A stretch of DNA of 64,000 nt from Azorinus chamasolen (GCA_963576725.1 OY755244.1:33577876-33641875); one strand, 5' to 3'; shown: positions 43,345 to 54,949, counted from the stretch's first letter. Numbers and translations: made by a program. The notes: generated from the letters alone by a model not told the origin.

Positions 43345-43545
43345 ATACATAAGCAGAGGTCAAGATAAGATTCGTAAATTAAAACAATTTCATTAATAAC
43401 TGCTTTATTTCTCCACCAAACCCTATGTTGTGACCACTCTTTAGAGACGATTCTAAAGAGTGGTCATAACACAGGGTTTGGTGGAGAAATGACGATTTTA
43501 GTATTACAGTATGCATCTTTTTTTTGTTGCTCTGCAAAAGCAAGA
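43345..43545. mobile_element. P-D palindromic element
   Basis: CAGAGGTCAAGATAAGATTC to TTTGTTGCTCTG. Hairpin as in other copies but with a short loop (TTTAGAGACGATTCTAAAG). Confidence 0.87.
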
Positions 43546-43648
43546 AATGATACCACATTTACCCTAAATACATGTATTCGAATCTCCGCTCTCCATCAGT
43601 TGTAAAAGCTGAATAAATCATTTTGGCACTATTTTGATAACTGTAACC

Positions 43649-43886
43649 TTTAACTCCACAAATAATGCCTTTTTAGCGCCTTTGCAAACAGAGCAGACCA
43701 AAATTAGAAGGCTCCTGCAGGAGCCGTCTGATCAGAGTAGAATAATTAATAATATATAGATCGGATTCTGCAGTTATTACCTGGGTCAAATTGTTTTCTT
43801 GTTAATATGCCATTATAAATATAAAGCTGATTAATATTCATGCATACATTATTTCTTGCATAAATATTCATGGAGTAAAGAGTTAA
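43649..43886. mobile_element. P-A palindromic element
   Basis: TTAACTCCACAAATAATG to ATGGAGTAAAGAGTTAA; first arm AGAGCAGACCAAAATTAGAA, tip GCTCCTGCAGGAGC; second arm truncated. Confidence 0.85.
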
Positions 43887-43923
43887 ATTAGACCAATAGG
43901 GCAGTAAATAATAAAGACTCTGA

Positions 43924-44177
43924 TTAAACCTTTCCCTGTTCTATGTTTATGTAAGAAATTATGCATCATGAATATTTACTGGCTGCAAGTTTAAAATGTA
44001 AACTTTTCAATGTTTTTTTTTCCTCAGACAAAATATGTACATGTAGAAGCAGGTCTATATCATGTCAAAAGCAAACAGAGCAGACCCTGATCAGACGGCT
44101 CCTACAGGCGCCGTCTGATCTGGGTCTACTCTGTTTGCAAATGAGTGAAAACACGTTTATATGAGGGAAAGGGTTAA
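43924..44177. mobile_element. P-A palindromic TTAA element
   Basis: TTAAACCTTTCCCTG to GAGGGAAAGGGTTAA; hairpin AGAGCAGACCCTGATCAGAC, tip GCTCCTACAGGCGC. Confidence 0.9.
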
Positions 44178-44262
44178 TGTGTTCCTATAAGAACAGTGTG
44201 ATCTGGAGTTTGCACCATTTGCCTAATGGTGAAAGGGTGCATTAACCTCATAAGAAAGGAGC

Positions 44263-44473
44263 ATTAACCTATTCCGTCATATTGATGCCTCTGTAAAAGT
44301 CACTTTTATCATTGCGATAAACAGAGCATTTGCTCTATAGACCAATGCTCTATATATGACAATGGTTTCAAAACAGAGTTCTAAAAGTTTCCTTTTTTCT
44401 AGTAAATGGTCCTTTTCAGTAGGTTTATTCAAAGAGGCTGGGTCTAAAACAAGCTTATAAGGGAATGGGTTAG
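44263..44473. mobile_element. P-B palindromic element
   Basis: TTAACCTATTCCGTCATATT to AAGGGAATGGGTTA; tip TTGCTCTATAGACCAA is diverged. Confidence 0.82.
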
Positions 44474-44593
44474 TTTAAACATATTTTATTTCCAAATACA
44501 TGTATACATACAAGAACATAATGTTGAACATAGTCATTTTGAGAAATGGGATTGGATCAGAAGCAAAGTTTGCTTATATAGATCCTCTCCCGA

Positions 44594-44705
44594 GGGAATG
44601 GGTTGAGGTCAATAGGATATAGGGAATGGGTTGAGGTCAATAGGATATAGGGAATGGATTGAGGTCAATAGGATGTAGGGAATGGGTCGAGGTCAATAGG
44701 ACATA
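44594..44705. repeat. 28-bp tandem repeat, four units
   Basis: GGGAATGGGTTGAGGTCAAT plus AGGATATA, with small changes per unit. The GGGAATGGGTT start resembles the P-B right end. Confidence 0.85.
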
Positions 44706-44747
44706 CAAACTTCAGTTTAAATCTACATTGTATGTAAAACAATCAAT

Positions 44748-45187
44748 AGAGCTACAGATAAAAGTGTGTACCCAAATACTAAACTCAGCATTTCTCCACA
44801 AAACCCTATACTGTGACCACTATTTAGAATCGTCTCTTCCAGACAATTCTAAAGACTGGTCACAGTATATGGTTTGGTGGAGAAATAAAGGAGTTATTAT
44901 TGAAAGTGTTTAACCCTTCTCTTGCTGAATTTTAAAATACATTTCTCCGTCTTTACCCATGCCTTGTTGTATTATTACATATATCGTCACTGTGTACAAG
45001 TATTTCGCTGTGCAATCACTGCTGTGGAATGTACCTGTTGCACAATCAACTTGTAAATAGTGCAGACCCTGATGAGACAGCTCCTGCAGGAGCTGTCTCA
45101 TCTGGGTCTTCACTATTTACAGGTAGGTATATTGACGTGAATAGCAAGCGAAGGGTTAAATGTGCGCATCTTATCTGGACCTCTGAA
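44748..45187. mobile_element. P-D element (inverted) split by a P-C insertion
   Basis: Hairpin TTTCTCCACA to TTTGGTGGAGAAAT, then GAAAGTGTTTAA, then the P-C at 44909-45159, then TTAAATGTGCGCATCTTATC and TGGACCTCTG. Removing P-C restores the P-D end seen at 43345. Its outer end lies about 10 nt from the donor of the exon at 45199. Confidence 0.87.
44909..45159. mobile_element. P-C palindromic TTAA element (inverted copy)
   Basis: TTAACCCTTCTCTTGCTG to TAGCAAGCGAAGGGTTAA; tip GCTCCTGCAGGAGC. Sequence is close to the 2836-3085 copy read on the other strand. Confidence 0.9.
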
Positions 45188-45198
45188 TCAAGACTTAC

Positions 45199-45343
45199 TT
45201 TGCGTAAATGCTGGTGAATGTTCATTGGCACTGGTGACTGTGACACTGCCATCTACATCCACAGTATTAGTACCATCAGACACCTGAATAGTCACCTGGA
45301 ACTGGCTTGAAGCAGCTGTGTCATAATCTATTGCATTCCTCAG
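45199..45343 (-). CDS. Cadherin exon, 145 nt, phase 0 to phase 1
   Basis: Acceptor TGTTTTCCAG at 45344 and donor GTAAGT at 45198. It encodes LRNAIDYDTAASSQFQVTIQ, VSDGTNTVDVDG and SANEHSPAFTQ. Phase 0 entry matches the phase 0 exit of 50610-51211, giving NANVLE then LRNAIDYD. A P-A element starts only 10 nt upstream of the acceptor, so the branch point must lie in MITE-derived sequence. Confidence 0.93.
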
Positions 45344-45353
45344 CTGGAAAACA

Positions 45354-45586
45354 TTAACCCCTTCTTCATGAATATTCATGTAATTAATAATGAATGTATG
45401 AATATTAATTAGCTGAATTTTATTATGGCATCATGAATGGGGAAGTTTTTACTGTGACAGAAGCTGTAGAATTATTTCTATATTATTTTTATAAGCAAAC
45501 AGAACAGACCCTACAGGAGCCGCCTGATCTGGGTTTTCTCTATTTGCAAAGCTGCCAAAAGTCATCTTTATGAAAGAAAGAGTTAA
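45354..45586. mobile_element. P-A element next to a 3' splice site
   Basis: TTAACCCCTTCTTCATG to GAAAGAAAGAGTTAA; one hairpin arm is shortened (AACAGACCCTACAGGAGCC). Confidence 0.85.
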
Positions 45587-45599
45587 AACAAATTGGTTT

Positions 45600-46075
45600 T
45601 ATACTTCTTTTTCAAGTTGTTCAAGTGAAGTTAAAAAGGGCCATAATTCTGTCAAAATGTTTGACATAGTTATGTACTCTTGCATACAGACGAAGCTTGC
45701 GCTGATGAACAAGTGTTCTAAGTTTCAAAGCTTTATCTCAAAAGGTTATGTAAATAAGTGGACTTTAAACATAAATTGAGGTTAACATATTTGCTTAACG
45801 CAAATGCTAAATGCAAAATCTAAGTCCAATTGTGCGACCTTGAGATGGGATATACATACCGGGACACACCCATGCTACCGTAGCATGTCCAGATAAACAT
45901 TGTGGTTAAATTTGAGAAGGATCCATCAACTAGAACTTGAGTTAAGAGAAGTTACAGACAGACTGCCATTTAACATACATGTATTTGCTAAACGCAAACA
46001 CAAACGCTAAACGCACAATCTAAGTCTAATTATGCGACCTTGACCTTAGACAGGCTACAGTAGCATGTCCAGGTA
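45600..46075. repeat. Decayed pearl-like core units
   Basis: GGGCCATAATTCTGTCAAAA and AAGCTTTATCTCAAAAGG match 33595-33880. Later units carry ATGCGACCTTGA and TACCGTAGCATGTCCAG. Confidence 0.6.
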
Positions 46076-46079
46076 AAAT

Positions 46080-47310
46080 GTTTAGAGTATATCGAAATTT
46101 ACTTAAAAGTAACTTATCTCTAATATATGTGAAGATAGTGTGAAAATACTTTTTTTTCAATCATGTCAAGGATTTGGCGAGGGGAGTTGAAATCTGGTTT
46201 TAAATTTCAAAAAGGTGTGAATTGATCAAGATATCACCTTTCAAAGGTGTAAAAAGCTTCAGTTGGACTCTATCTTAGAAAATGGCGACATAAAATGTCT
46301 AGATTATATCGAAATTTACTTAAAAGTAACTTATCTCTAATATATGTGAAGATAGTGCGAAAATATTTTTTTGAGAATTTGACCCATTTTCGACAGGCGC
46401 GGCACTGTCGAATTTGTCAAAAAATGAAATTTCTTCAATCATCGCAAGTCATATATCGTTGGAAAGGATTGTCTAGATGAATTGAAATCTGGTTTCAAAT
46501 TTCAAAAAGGTGTCAAATTGATCGAGTTATTGCCTTTCAAAAGTGTAAAAACCTTCAGTTTGGCTCTATCTTAGAAAATGGCGACATAAAATGTCTAGAT
46601 TATATCGAAATTTACTTAAAAGTAACTTATCTCTAATATATGTGAAGATGGTGTGAAAATATTTTTTTTGAGAATTTGACCCATTTTCGACAGGCGCGGC
46701 ACTGTCGATTTTGTCAAAAAATGAAATTTCTTCAATCATGGCAAGTCATATATCGTTGGAAAGGATTTGTCTAGACGAATTGAAATCTGGTTTCAAATTT
46801 CAAAAAGGTGTGAAATTGATCGAGTTATCGCCTTTCAAAAGTGTAAAAATCTTCAGTTTGGCTCTATCTTAGAAAATGGCGACATAAAATGTCTAGATTA
46901 TATCGAAATTTGCTTAAAAGTAACTTAGAATTTATAATCTTCACAACAGCAGGTGTTAAGTGCTTGTGTGGTGTCCGTAAAACGTCGCCGCGTACTTCAT
47001 TCTCAGTGTTGTTATAAATTCTGATCCTTCGAGATCATGAATTTCAGTACTTCTTGTTCTGAAAATTGAATACCGCTTAAGCCGGTGCTAGGGGGCATGA
47101 GCAGTGTTGCACTTTCAATTACTGCTCATGAACAGACTCAATAAAACCGAGTCTGCAATTTTCCCTTTTTGTGTTGCAATTTTTGCTCTCGAGGGATCAC
47201 CTCCCTTCAGAATTTATTATCTCTAATGTATGTGAAGATGGTGCGATAATATTTTTTTGAGAATTTGACCCATTCTCGACAGGCGCGGCACTGTCAATTT
47301 TGTCAGGCAA
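46080..47310. repeat. Tandem repeat of about 295 bp with an insertion
   Basis: Units with GATTATATCGAAATTTACTT, TTCGACAGGCGCGGCACTGT, CATATATCGTTGGAAAGG and TAGAAAATGGCGACATAAAA begin near 46084, 46300, 46599 and 46893. The last is broken by foreign DNA at about 46929-47219. No coding potential beyond a chance frame of 61 codons. Confidence 0.85.
46929..47219. mobile_element. Insertion of about 290 bp in the tandem repeat
   Basis: The array breaks after AGTAACTTA and resumes at TCTCTAATGTATG. The insert starts GAATTTATAATC and ends CAGAATTTATTA, and contains GGGGGCATGAGCAGTGTTGC and CTGCTCATGAACAGACTC. Class unknown. Confidence 0.65.
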
Positions 47311-49505
47311 GAGGACCATGATGGCCCTAAATCGCTCACCTGGTTACTATAGACATATGCATACACTTTATTTCTATGTAAAAATAAGTAAGCTTCAGAT
47401 TGGGGCCAATATGAAACCAAGGGCCATAATTTTAGGCCTTGAGTTTCAAATTTGAACAATCTAAATAAAGGAACATTAGATGATGCTTCATATAAGTTTC
47501 AAAGTTCCTGTCCTTACAATTTCACAGGAGATTTTAAAGATTTTCCTATGAAAAACTGATAAGCCAGGGGCGGGGCCGTTTTGGTCCAGGGGTCATAATT
47601 TGAACAATCTTGGTAGAAAACCATTAGATGATAATAAATACTAAATTTCAAAGGTCTAGGCCTTACAGTTTAGGAGAAGATTTTTAAAGATTTTCCTATG
47701 AAAAACTGATAAGCCAGGGGTCGGGGCCATTTTTGGTCCGGGGGTCATAGTTTGAGCAATCTTTGTAGAGGACCATTAGATGATATCAAAGGTCTAGGCC
47801 TTACGGTTTCAGAGAAGAAGCTTTTTATGAAAAACTGATAAGCTCCCGGGCGGGGCCATTTTGGTCAAGGGGTAATAATTTGAACAATCTTTGTAGAGGA
47901 CCAATAGATGATGCTACATATCAAATGTCTAGGCCTACGGTTTCAGAGAAGAAGATTTTTAAAGATTTTCCTATAAAAAACTGATAAGCCCTGGGGCGGG
48001 CCATATTTGGTCCAGGGGTCATAATTTAAACAATCTTTGTAGAGGACCATTAGATAATGCTACATACCAAATATCAATGGTCTAGGCCTTACAGTTTCAG
48101 AGAAGAAGATTTTTAAAGATTTTCCTATGAAAAGCTGATAAGCCCCGGGGCGGGGCCATTTTTGGTCCGGGAGTCATAATTTGAACAACCTTTGTAGAGG
48201 ACCATTAGATGATGCTACATACTAAATACCAAAGGTCTAGGCCTTACGGTTTCAGAGAAGAAGATTTTTAAAGATTTTCCTATGAGAAACTGATAAGCCC
48301 TGGGGCGGAGCCATTTTTGGTCAGGGGGTCATAATTTGAACAATCTTTGTAGAGGACCGTTAGATGATGCTACATACCAAATATCAAAGGTCTAGGCCTT
48401 ACGGTTTCAGAGAAGAAGATTTTTAAAGATTTTCCTAAGAAAAACTGATAAGCCCTGGGGCGGGCCATTTTTGGTCCTGGGGACATAATTTGAACAATCT
48501 TTGTTGAGGACCATTAGATAATGCTACATACCAAATATCAAATGTCTAGGCCTTACAGTTTCAGAGAAGAAGATTTTTAAAGATTTTCCTATGAAAAACT
48601 GATAAGCCCCAGGGCAGGGCCATTTTTGGCCCGGGGGTCATAATTTGAACAATCTTTGTAGAGGACCATTAGATGATGCTACATACTAAATACCAAAGGT
48701 CTAGGCCTTACGGTTTCAGAGAAGAAGATTTTTAAAGATTTTCCTATGATAAACTGATAAGCCCCGGGGCGGGGCCATTTTTGGTCAGGGGGTCATAATT
48801 TGAACAATCTTTGTAGAGGACCAATGGATGATGCTACATACCAAATATCAAAGGTCTAGGCCTTACGGTTTCAGAGGAGAAGATTTTTAAAGATTTTTAT
48901 AAGAAAAACTGATAAGCCCCGGGGCGGGGCCATTTTTGGTCCGGGGGACATAATTTGAACAATCTTTGTAGAGGACCATTAGATAATGCTACATACCAAA
49001 TATCAAATGTCTAGGCCTTACGGTTTCAGAGAAAAAGATTTCTAAAGATTTTCCTATGAAAAACTGATAAGCCCCGGGGTGGGGCCATTTTTGGCCCGGG
49101 GGTCATAATTTGAACGATCTTTGTAGGGGACCATTAGATGATGCTACATACTAAATACCAAAGGTCTAGGCCTTACTGTTTCAGAGAAGAAGATTTTTAA
49201 AGATTTTCCTATGATAAACTGATAAGCCCCGGGGCGGGGCCATTTTTGGTCCGGGGTCATAATTTGAACAATCTTTGTAGATGACCGTTAGATGATGCTA
49301 CATACCAAATATCAAAGGTCTAGGCCTTACGGTTTCAGAGGAGAAGATTTTTAAAGATTTTCCTAAGAAAAACTGATAAGCCCCAGGGAGGGGCCATTTT
49401 TGGTCCGGGGGACATAATTTGAACAATCTTTGTAGAGGACCATTAGATGTTTCTACATACCAAATATCAAAGCTCTAGGCTTTGTGGTTTCAGAGAAGAA
49501 GATGT
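47306..49505. mobile_element. Pearl/HINE-like element, GAGGGCC family, long core, right end lost
   Basis: Head CAAGAGGACCATGATGGCCC with GCTCACCTGG, then about 13 units of roughly 155 bp (ACTGATAAGCCCCGGGGCGG, GGTCATAATTTGAACAATC, GTAGAGGACCATTAGATGAT, AAAGGTCTAGGCCTTACGG). No microsatellite or GGTGAGCT tail; the array runs straight into a truncated P-B. Confidence 0.83.
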
Positions 49506-49509
49506 TTAA

Positions 49510-49626
49510 GCAAATTGTTGTAAACTGCACAATTCTGAAACATTCGTTTTCTCTAGTTAATGCTCCTTCTCAGTAAATTTATTCAAAAAGGTTAGGTCCA
49601 AAACTAGCCTAAGGGGGAATGGGTTA
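49510..49626. repeat. P-B element, right half
   Basis: GTAAACTGCACAATTCTGAA to GGGGAATGGGTTAA; hairpin missing. Confidence 0.75.
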
Positions 49627-49911
49627 AACTTTGTCTGTGGGCTATTGATGACAGTATGCTGCTCTGAACAAAACATAGTATAAAGATATGCAACAAACAA
49701 TTTGGGTCAAAAGTAACTTGGCAATAATTATATCATAAGGATCTAAACTGTCTGAAATTCCGATATCTTTGAAAAGAAAAATCAAATGTAAAATCGGAAT
49801 CACAGCAGAACTTCGATATCCCAAACTTTAAGGGACCATATATATTAGTTCGAGATAAGGAGTGTTCAAGTCAGCATATTTCTAGCTTGGAAACTTTCTT
49901 GATGAGACAGC
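49627..49911. other. Intron sequence, no repeat recognised
   Basis: Nothing assigned. Confidence 0.45.
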
Positions 49912-50124
49912 TTAACCCTTACAGTGCGGAACACGAGTCACTAATGTCCTTTGCAAACAGTGTAGACCCAGATGAGAGGGCTCCTAGAGGAGCCCTCTCA
50001 TCAGGGTCTGCACTGTTTGCTATTTAACACATTTCTTTAGAAAAATCCCTAAATATTCACCGTAAGCTTGACCGGTTTGAATTTTGGAACTGTCCATCTT
50101 AAAATTCAGCGTTGTAAGGGTTAA
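49912..50124. mobile_element. P-E palindromic TTAA element
   Basis: TTAACCCTTACAGTGCGG to GCGTTGTAAGGGTTAA, 213 bp. Hairpin CAGTGTAGACCCAGATGAGA, tip GCTCCTAGAGGAGC, right arm GGGTCTGCACTG. Distinct from P-A and P-C outside the hairpin. Confidence 0.85.
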
Positions 50125-50215
50125 TGCAGGTCTAAAGTAATGCTGAAAGCTCCTGTAGGAGCTCCTGAAAAGCTTTCAGCACTACTTGCCACCTGTATCA
50201 AGCTGTCACACTTCT
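50121..50215. mobile_element. P-F-like hairpin remnant
   Basis: TTAATGCAGGTCTAAAGTAA with GCTCCTGTAGGAGCTCCTGA (tip duplicated) and AGCACTACTTGCCACCTGT. Confidence 0.65.
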
Positions 50216-50343
50216 TTATAGATATAAGGCGTGGTAAACTTTAGAACAATTCTGTTTTACAAATTTTGAAGGGATCCAATTTTTAGCTTGAGTTATACCG
50301 AAATTCAAGTTACCAAGTTTGAGATATCGATATCTCAGCAGGC

Positions 50344-50593
50344 CTAACCCTTTCCCTTATATAAATGTGTTTTCACGCATTTGCAAACAGAGTAGACCCA
50401 GATCAGACGGCTCCTAGAGGAGCCGTCTGATCAGGGTCTGCTCTGTTTGCTAATAGAATTTGGTAGATCTGTTTCTTTGCTTTCTAAAATGTCTACAATG
50501 TTCCACCTTCCATATTTCTTTATAACTATTTTGTTAATGAATATCCATTAGGTATAGAAATTTGTAATAAACTTAGAACAGGGAAAGGCTTAA
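50344..50593. mobile_element. P-A palindromic element
   Basis: CTAACCCTTTCCCTTATATA to AACAGGGAAAGGCTTAA; hairpin GAGTAGACCCAGATCAGACG, tip GCTCCTAGAGGAGC. It ends 16 nt from the donor of the exon at 50610. Confidence 0.88.
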
Positions 50594-50609
50594 GTTTTAT
50601 ATAGCTCAC

Positions 50610-51211
50610 CTCTAGAACATTGGCATTCAGCTGGAAGTTGGTTCCACCATTTGTAAGGGTATATGATAACGTATCCCCGTCAGCATCTGTACACGTCAAG
50701 GTGAACAAGTCATCCCCGGTAGAACCTTCCTCTACAAACGTAACACTAAACGCGTAACCTGATGAACAGGTAGGCGAATTGTCATTGGCATCAGTCACTG
50801 TCACAGCTAAAGGGGCAGCAGCAGAGTTAGCCCCGCCTTCTTCTATGGCCTGTACAATCAGGGTATAGCTTGGGGATGTGTCTGCATCAAGTACTCCGGC
50901 TACTGACACTACTCCAGAGCTTGGATCTATACTAAACTTTGTATCCGTGTTACCACTAGTAAAGGAGTATAACAGATTACCAAACTCAGATGTGCTACTG
51001 TCTGGGTCCGTTGCCATCATTGTAGTAATAGACGTACTTATTGCTGTGCTCTCACTGATGGACACAGTGTATGTAGCTTGACTGAATGAAGGTCCTCCTT
51101 CATTGACATCTGTGACAGAAATATCCACGTAAATGGTTGCAGACAACGTCCCGTCACTCACCACAACCTCTATCTGGTAGGCGGATGTCGTTTCATAATC
51201 CAATATATTAC
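50610..51211 (-). CDS. Cadherin exon, 602 nt, phase 1 to phase 0
   Basis: Acceptor TTTGTCACCAG at 51212 and donor GTGAGC at 50609. It encodes NILDYETTSAYQIEVVVSDG, linker TDVNEGGPSF, repeat motifs TYTVSISEST and SIDPSSGVVSVAG, linker TDANDNSPTC, a second cysteine in LFTLTCTDADGD, and NFQLNANVLE. The second linker begins a Cys-type repeat that continues into 45199-45343. Confidence 0.95.
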
Positions 51212-51456
51212 CTGGTGACAAAGTTGAAAATCATATAAGTTATTAGCATGCATAGCAACTTACCATCAATTTTACTATAATCTAGAAATATCCATTGGCA
51301 ACAGATCCCTCCATCTATGCAGCTAGATGAAAATACCCAGGGGCACAAGTTCACACTCATTCTGTATGACAAATGCTTGTAGATTTATCACAAAATCAAA
51401 ATTCAGGATGTACTTGCATACAGATGGATGGACAAAGGCAAAGCTATATCCCCTTT

Positions 51457-51627
51457 TTAACCCTTTCCCTGTTCTATAGTTATTCCAAATTTCAATACCT
51501 ACTGAATATTCACGGTCAAAATACAATGAAATATGGAAGGTAGAACATTATAGGTATTTTAGAAAATAAAGAAACAGATCTATAAAATTCCATTAGCAAA
51601 CAGGGAGAGCAGACGCTGATCAGACAG
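51457..51627. repeat. P-A element, left part
   Basis: TTAACCCTTTCCCTG through AGCAGACGCTGATCAGACAG, broken at the hairpin tip where a tandem-core element begins. Confidence 0.8.
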
Positions 51628-52680
51628 CATAGTGGAATAAAAGTCAACAGTCAGACCAACACAAAATGTTTTAACAAAGGGGCATAAATTTGTAAGAAAA
51701 TCAATCAGCTGGAAAACAATAATTGGATGAGCATGTCCTCATTATGACAAAGTATCATGTCAACTTTCATTGAATTCCAGTCAGCAGTTTCTGAGAAACT
51801 GTGCGGAATAAAAAAGTCAATAGGCTGACCAACAGACCAAAATTCAAAGGGGCATAACTCTATAAGACAAGAGTGTTCGGAGGAACACATGTGTCACCTG
51901 CTCGCAGCTGACACAAATACTTATTGTTAATATGAAAAAGGGGAATAATTAAGAAAATATTGATGCTAGAGTTGTGGCCCTTGTGCATGACACTTCCTCT
52001 CATCATGCTTGTTCCATGTGTGAAATTTGAAAGCTGTATAATGATTAGTTTAGAAATGACAGCCAAAAAAAGAAAGTGTGACAGACAGACAGACAGACGG
52101 ACAGACGGACGCTGGAAAAGTGATCCCTAAGTGACACACTGCCTCTCGACAGGTGACACAAAAATAGATCAACTGTAGAACTATTATTGGATGCATATCT
52201 CCTCTTCATGATAAAGTATCATGTCAAGTTTAGAACGATTCCAGGCAACAGTCGCTGAGAAATTGTGTGGAATAAAAGTCAACAGACAGACCAGCACAAA
52301 ACTTTTAAACAAAGGGGCATAACTTTGTAAGAAAATAACAAAACTTTTAAACAAAGGGAAATAACTTTGTAAGAAAATTAATCAGCTGGAAAACTATCAT
52401 TGGATACACATGTGTTCTTTATGATAAAGCATCATGTTAAGTTTCATTGGATTCCAGTTAGGGGTTACTGAGAAATCACGCAGAAAAATAGTCAACAGAC
52501 CGACCATAAAATGTTTGCCTCCATATGTTGCACATGCATGCAAAGTTTGAAATATGTATGTGCAATGGCGACAAAATTATTGCTAATGTTAAAGTTGTGA
52601 CAGACAACCAACCAACAGATAGAGCAAAAACAATATTCCCCCTCCCCTTCAGAGCTGAGGGAGCATAAAAAGAGGCCCAA
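51627..52680. mobile_element. Pearl-like tandem core split by another element
   Basis: Units of about 165 bp with GGAATAAAAGTCAACAG, AACAAAGGGGCATAA, ATCAGCTGGAAAACAAT and GATTCCAGT. The tail reads CCCCTCCCCTTCAGAGCTGA. The run is interrupted at about 51868-52160. The left border coincides with the broken hairpin of the P-A at 51457. Confidence 0.7.
51868..52160. mobile_element. Short pearl/HINE-like element
   Basis: Head ACAAGAGTGTTCGGAGGAAC with GTGTCACCTGC, one core unit (GAGTTGTGGCCCTTGTGCAT), a GACAGACAGACAGACGGACA tract, and tail TCGACAGGTGACACAAAAAT. GTGTCACCTG and CAGGTGACAC are subterminal inverted repeats. Confidence 0.8.
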
Positions 52681-52775
52681 TTCTAATGTCTGCTATCTGA
52701 CAGGACACATCTGACACGAAATGGCTTTCCTTTTTCTGGTATTCAAGATAGAATTTCAAATCAAAGTAATCTTAC

Positions 52776-52910
52776 CAACAACTAGTTTAGGGGTGCCCGT
52801 GGTGTCTAAGGAGAAGTCAGCGGTTGGTGTCTGTGAGATAATACTGTATGTGAGTGATCCACTATCATCATCTGTGCATGCAAAGTCGGATATGACATCT
52901 GCACTGGGGG
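52776..52910 (-). CDS. Cadherin exon, 45 codons
   Basis: A 135-nt phase 1-1 exon; acceptor CTTTCCAG at 52911 and donor GTAAGA at 52775. It encodes PSADVISDFACTDDDSG, YSIISQTPTADFSLD and GTPKLVV. Its cysteine (FACTDDD) pairs in position with TPSC at the end of 57941-58037, so a Cys-type repeat is spread over three exons here. Confidence 0.93.
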
Positions 52911-52961
52911 CTGGAAAGAGAAAATGTGAATACTCTACGTGAATATACAGTAAAACCTGTC

Positions 52962-53188
52962 TTAACTTTTTTACTTTTGTAAACACAGAAGACCCAGATC
53001 AGACGGCTCCTATGGGAGCTGCCTGATCAGGATCTGGTCGGTTTGCTTAGGAAATTATAATAGATCTGACTCTTTAGTTTCTACCAATACAAAAATATAT
53101 GTATACATAATGCCATTATAAAAATTCAGATAACAAATATTCATGACGTCATTATTTCTTAAATGAATGCTGAACAGGGAAAGGGATA
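52962..53188. mobile_element. P-A palindromic element
   Basis: CTTAACTTTTTTAC to AACAGGGAAAGGGATAA; hairpin AGAAGACCCAGATCAGACGG, tip GCTCCTATGGGAGC. Confidence 0.82.
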
Positions 53189-53227
53189 AGCTTAACCCTT
53201 TACTCTATGAATATTCATGTAAGAAAC

Positions 53228-53310
53228 TAGAACTATCACTAAAGGTGATGAATACCCCCACACGGCAGCCTTGATTGCAAATCCAAGTTTTGAACATGTA
53301 ACAGGACCAA
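53228..53310. repeat. Unclassified insert segment
   Basis: CTAGAACTATCACTAAAGGT through ACAGGACCAA lies between the broken P-A and the pearl-like element; no partner copy in this window. Confidence 0.5.
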
Positions 53311-54936
53311 ACTAGAGGTTTTTGTCAAAAAAACGGATGTCTCCCCTCTAATAAAAACAATATGTAAAGGGAAATCACTAAAAATGTTATGGTCTTGATG
53401 AATGATACTTCCCCTCATTATGCATTTTCCACACTACATTTTTCAAGAAGAAAATGATAACAGCTAATAACTCCAAAAATACTGATACCAGATTTATGGC
53501 CCTTGTGCATGACACTTACTTTCATCATGCTCTTTCCAAAAATAAAATGTCATTCCAATAGCATCAGTCGAACAGGAGTTATTGATCGGCCATAAACAAA
53601 GGGCAATAACTCCAAAAGTATTGAAGCCAGAATTATGGCCCTTGTTCATGACACTTTCTCTCATCATGCTCTTTCCATGTATGAAGTTTCAATACGATGG
53701 CAAGAGCCATGTAGGAGTTATCGTCCAGACAAGAAAGAATTAAACAAATGTACAAGGGGCAATAACTCTAAATTTATTGAAGCTCGAGTTAAGGATCTTA
53801 TGCATGACACTTTCTCTTATTATGATCGTTCCATGTATGAAGTTTCACTCCAATGGCATGTGTCACATAGGAGTAATCATCTGGACAAAAAATTGTGATT
53901 GTTTTTACAAAGGGCAATAACTCCAATATTAGTGAAGCCAGAGTTATGGACCTTGTGCATGACACTTCCTCTCGTTATGATCTTTCCATATATGAAGTTT
54001 CAATCCAATGGCATGAGCCATACAGAAGTTATCGTCCGGACAAAAAAGTGTGATTTTTTTTACAAAGGGCAATAACTCCAATATTAGTGAAGCCAGAGTT
54101 ATGGACCTTCTGCATGACACTTCCTCTCGTTATGATCTTTCCATATATGAAGTTTCAATCCAATGGCATCAGGCATATTGAAGTTATTGTCCGGACAAAA
54201 AATTATGATATTTTTTACAAAGGGCAATAACTCCAATATTAGCGAAGCCAGAGTTATGGACCTTGTGCATGACACTTCCTCTCATTATGCTCTTTCCATA
54301 TATGAAGTTTCAATCAACTGGCATCAGGCATATTGAAGTTATTGTCCGGACAAAAAATTATGATATTTTTTACAAAGGGCAATAACTCCAATATTAGTGA
54401 AGCCAGAGTTATGGACCTTGTGCATGACACTTCCTCTCATTATGCTCTTTCCATATATGAAGTTTCAATCAACTGGCACCAGGCATATTGAAGTTATTGT
54501 CCGGACAAAAAATTATGATATTTTTTACAAAGGGCAATAACTCCAATATTAGTGAAGCCAGAGTTATGGACCTTGTGCATGACACTTCCTCTCGTCATGA
54601 TCTTTCCATATATGAAGTTTCAATCCAATGGCATGAGCCATATAGAAGTTATCGTCCGGACAAAAAAGTGTGGTTTTTTTTACAAAGGGCAATAACTCCA
54701 ATATTAGTGAAGCCAGAGTTATGGACCTTGTGCATGACACTTCCTCTCATTATGCTCTTTCCATATATGAAGTTTCAATCAACTGGCATCAGGCATATTG
54801 AAGTTATCGTCCGGACAAAAAGTGTGACAGACAGACGGACAGACGGACGGACAGACAGACGGACAGACGGACAGACAGACAACTCTCACGAAAACAATAT
54901 GTCTCCCCCATATAAATATGGGGGGAGACATAATAA
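53311..54936. mobile_element. Pearl/HINE-like element, GTCTCCCC family copy 2
   Basis: Same head (CTAGAGGTTTTTGTC, GGATGTCTCCCCTC) and tail (CCCCCATATAAATATGGGGG) as 10738-12152. About eight core units of about 155 bp, then a pure GACAGACGGAC tract at 54830-54880. The head TGTCTCCCC and tail GGGGAGACA are inverted repeats. Uninterrupted, so it shows the intact tail. Confidence 0.87.
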
Positions 54937-54949
54937 CAAAAATACCCAA

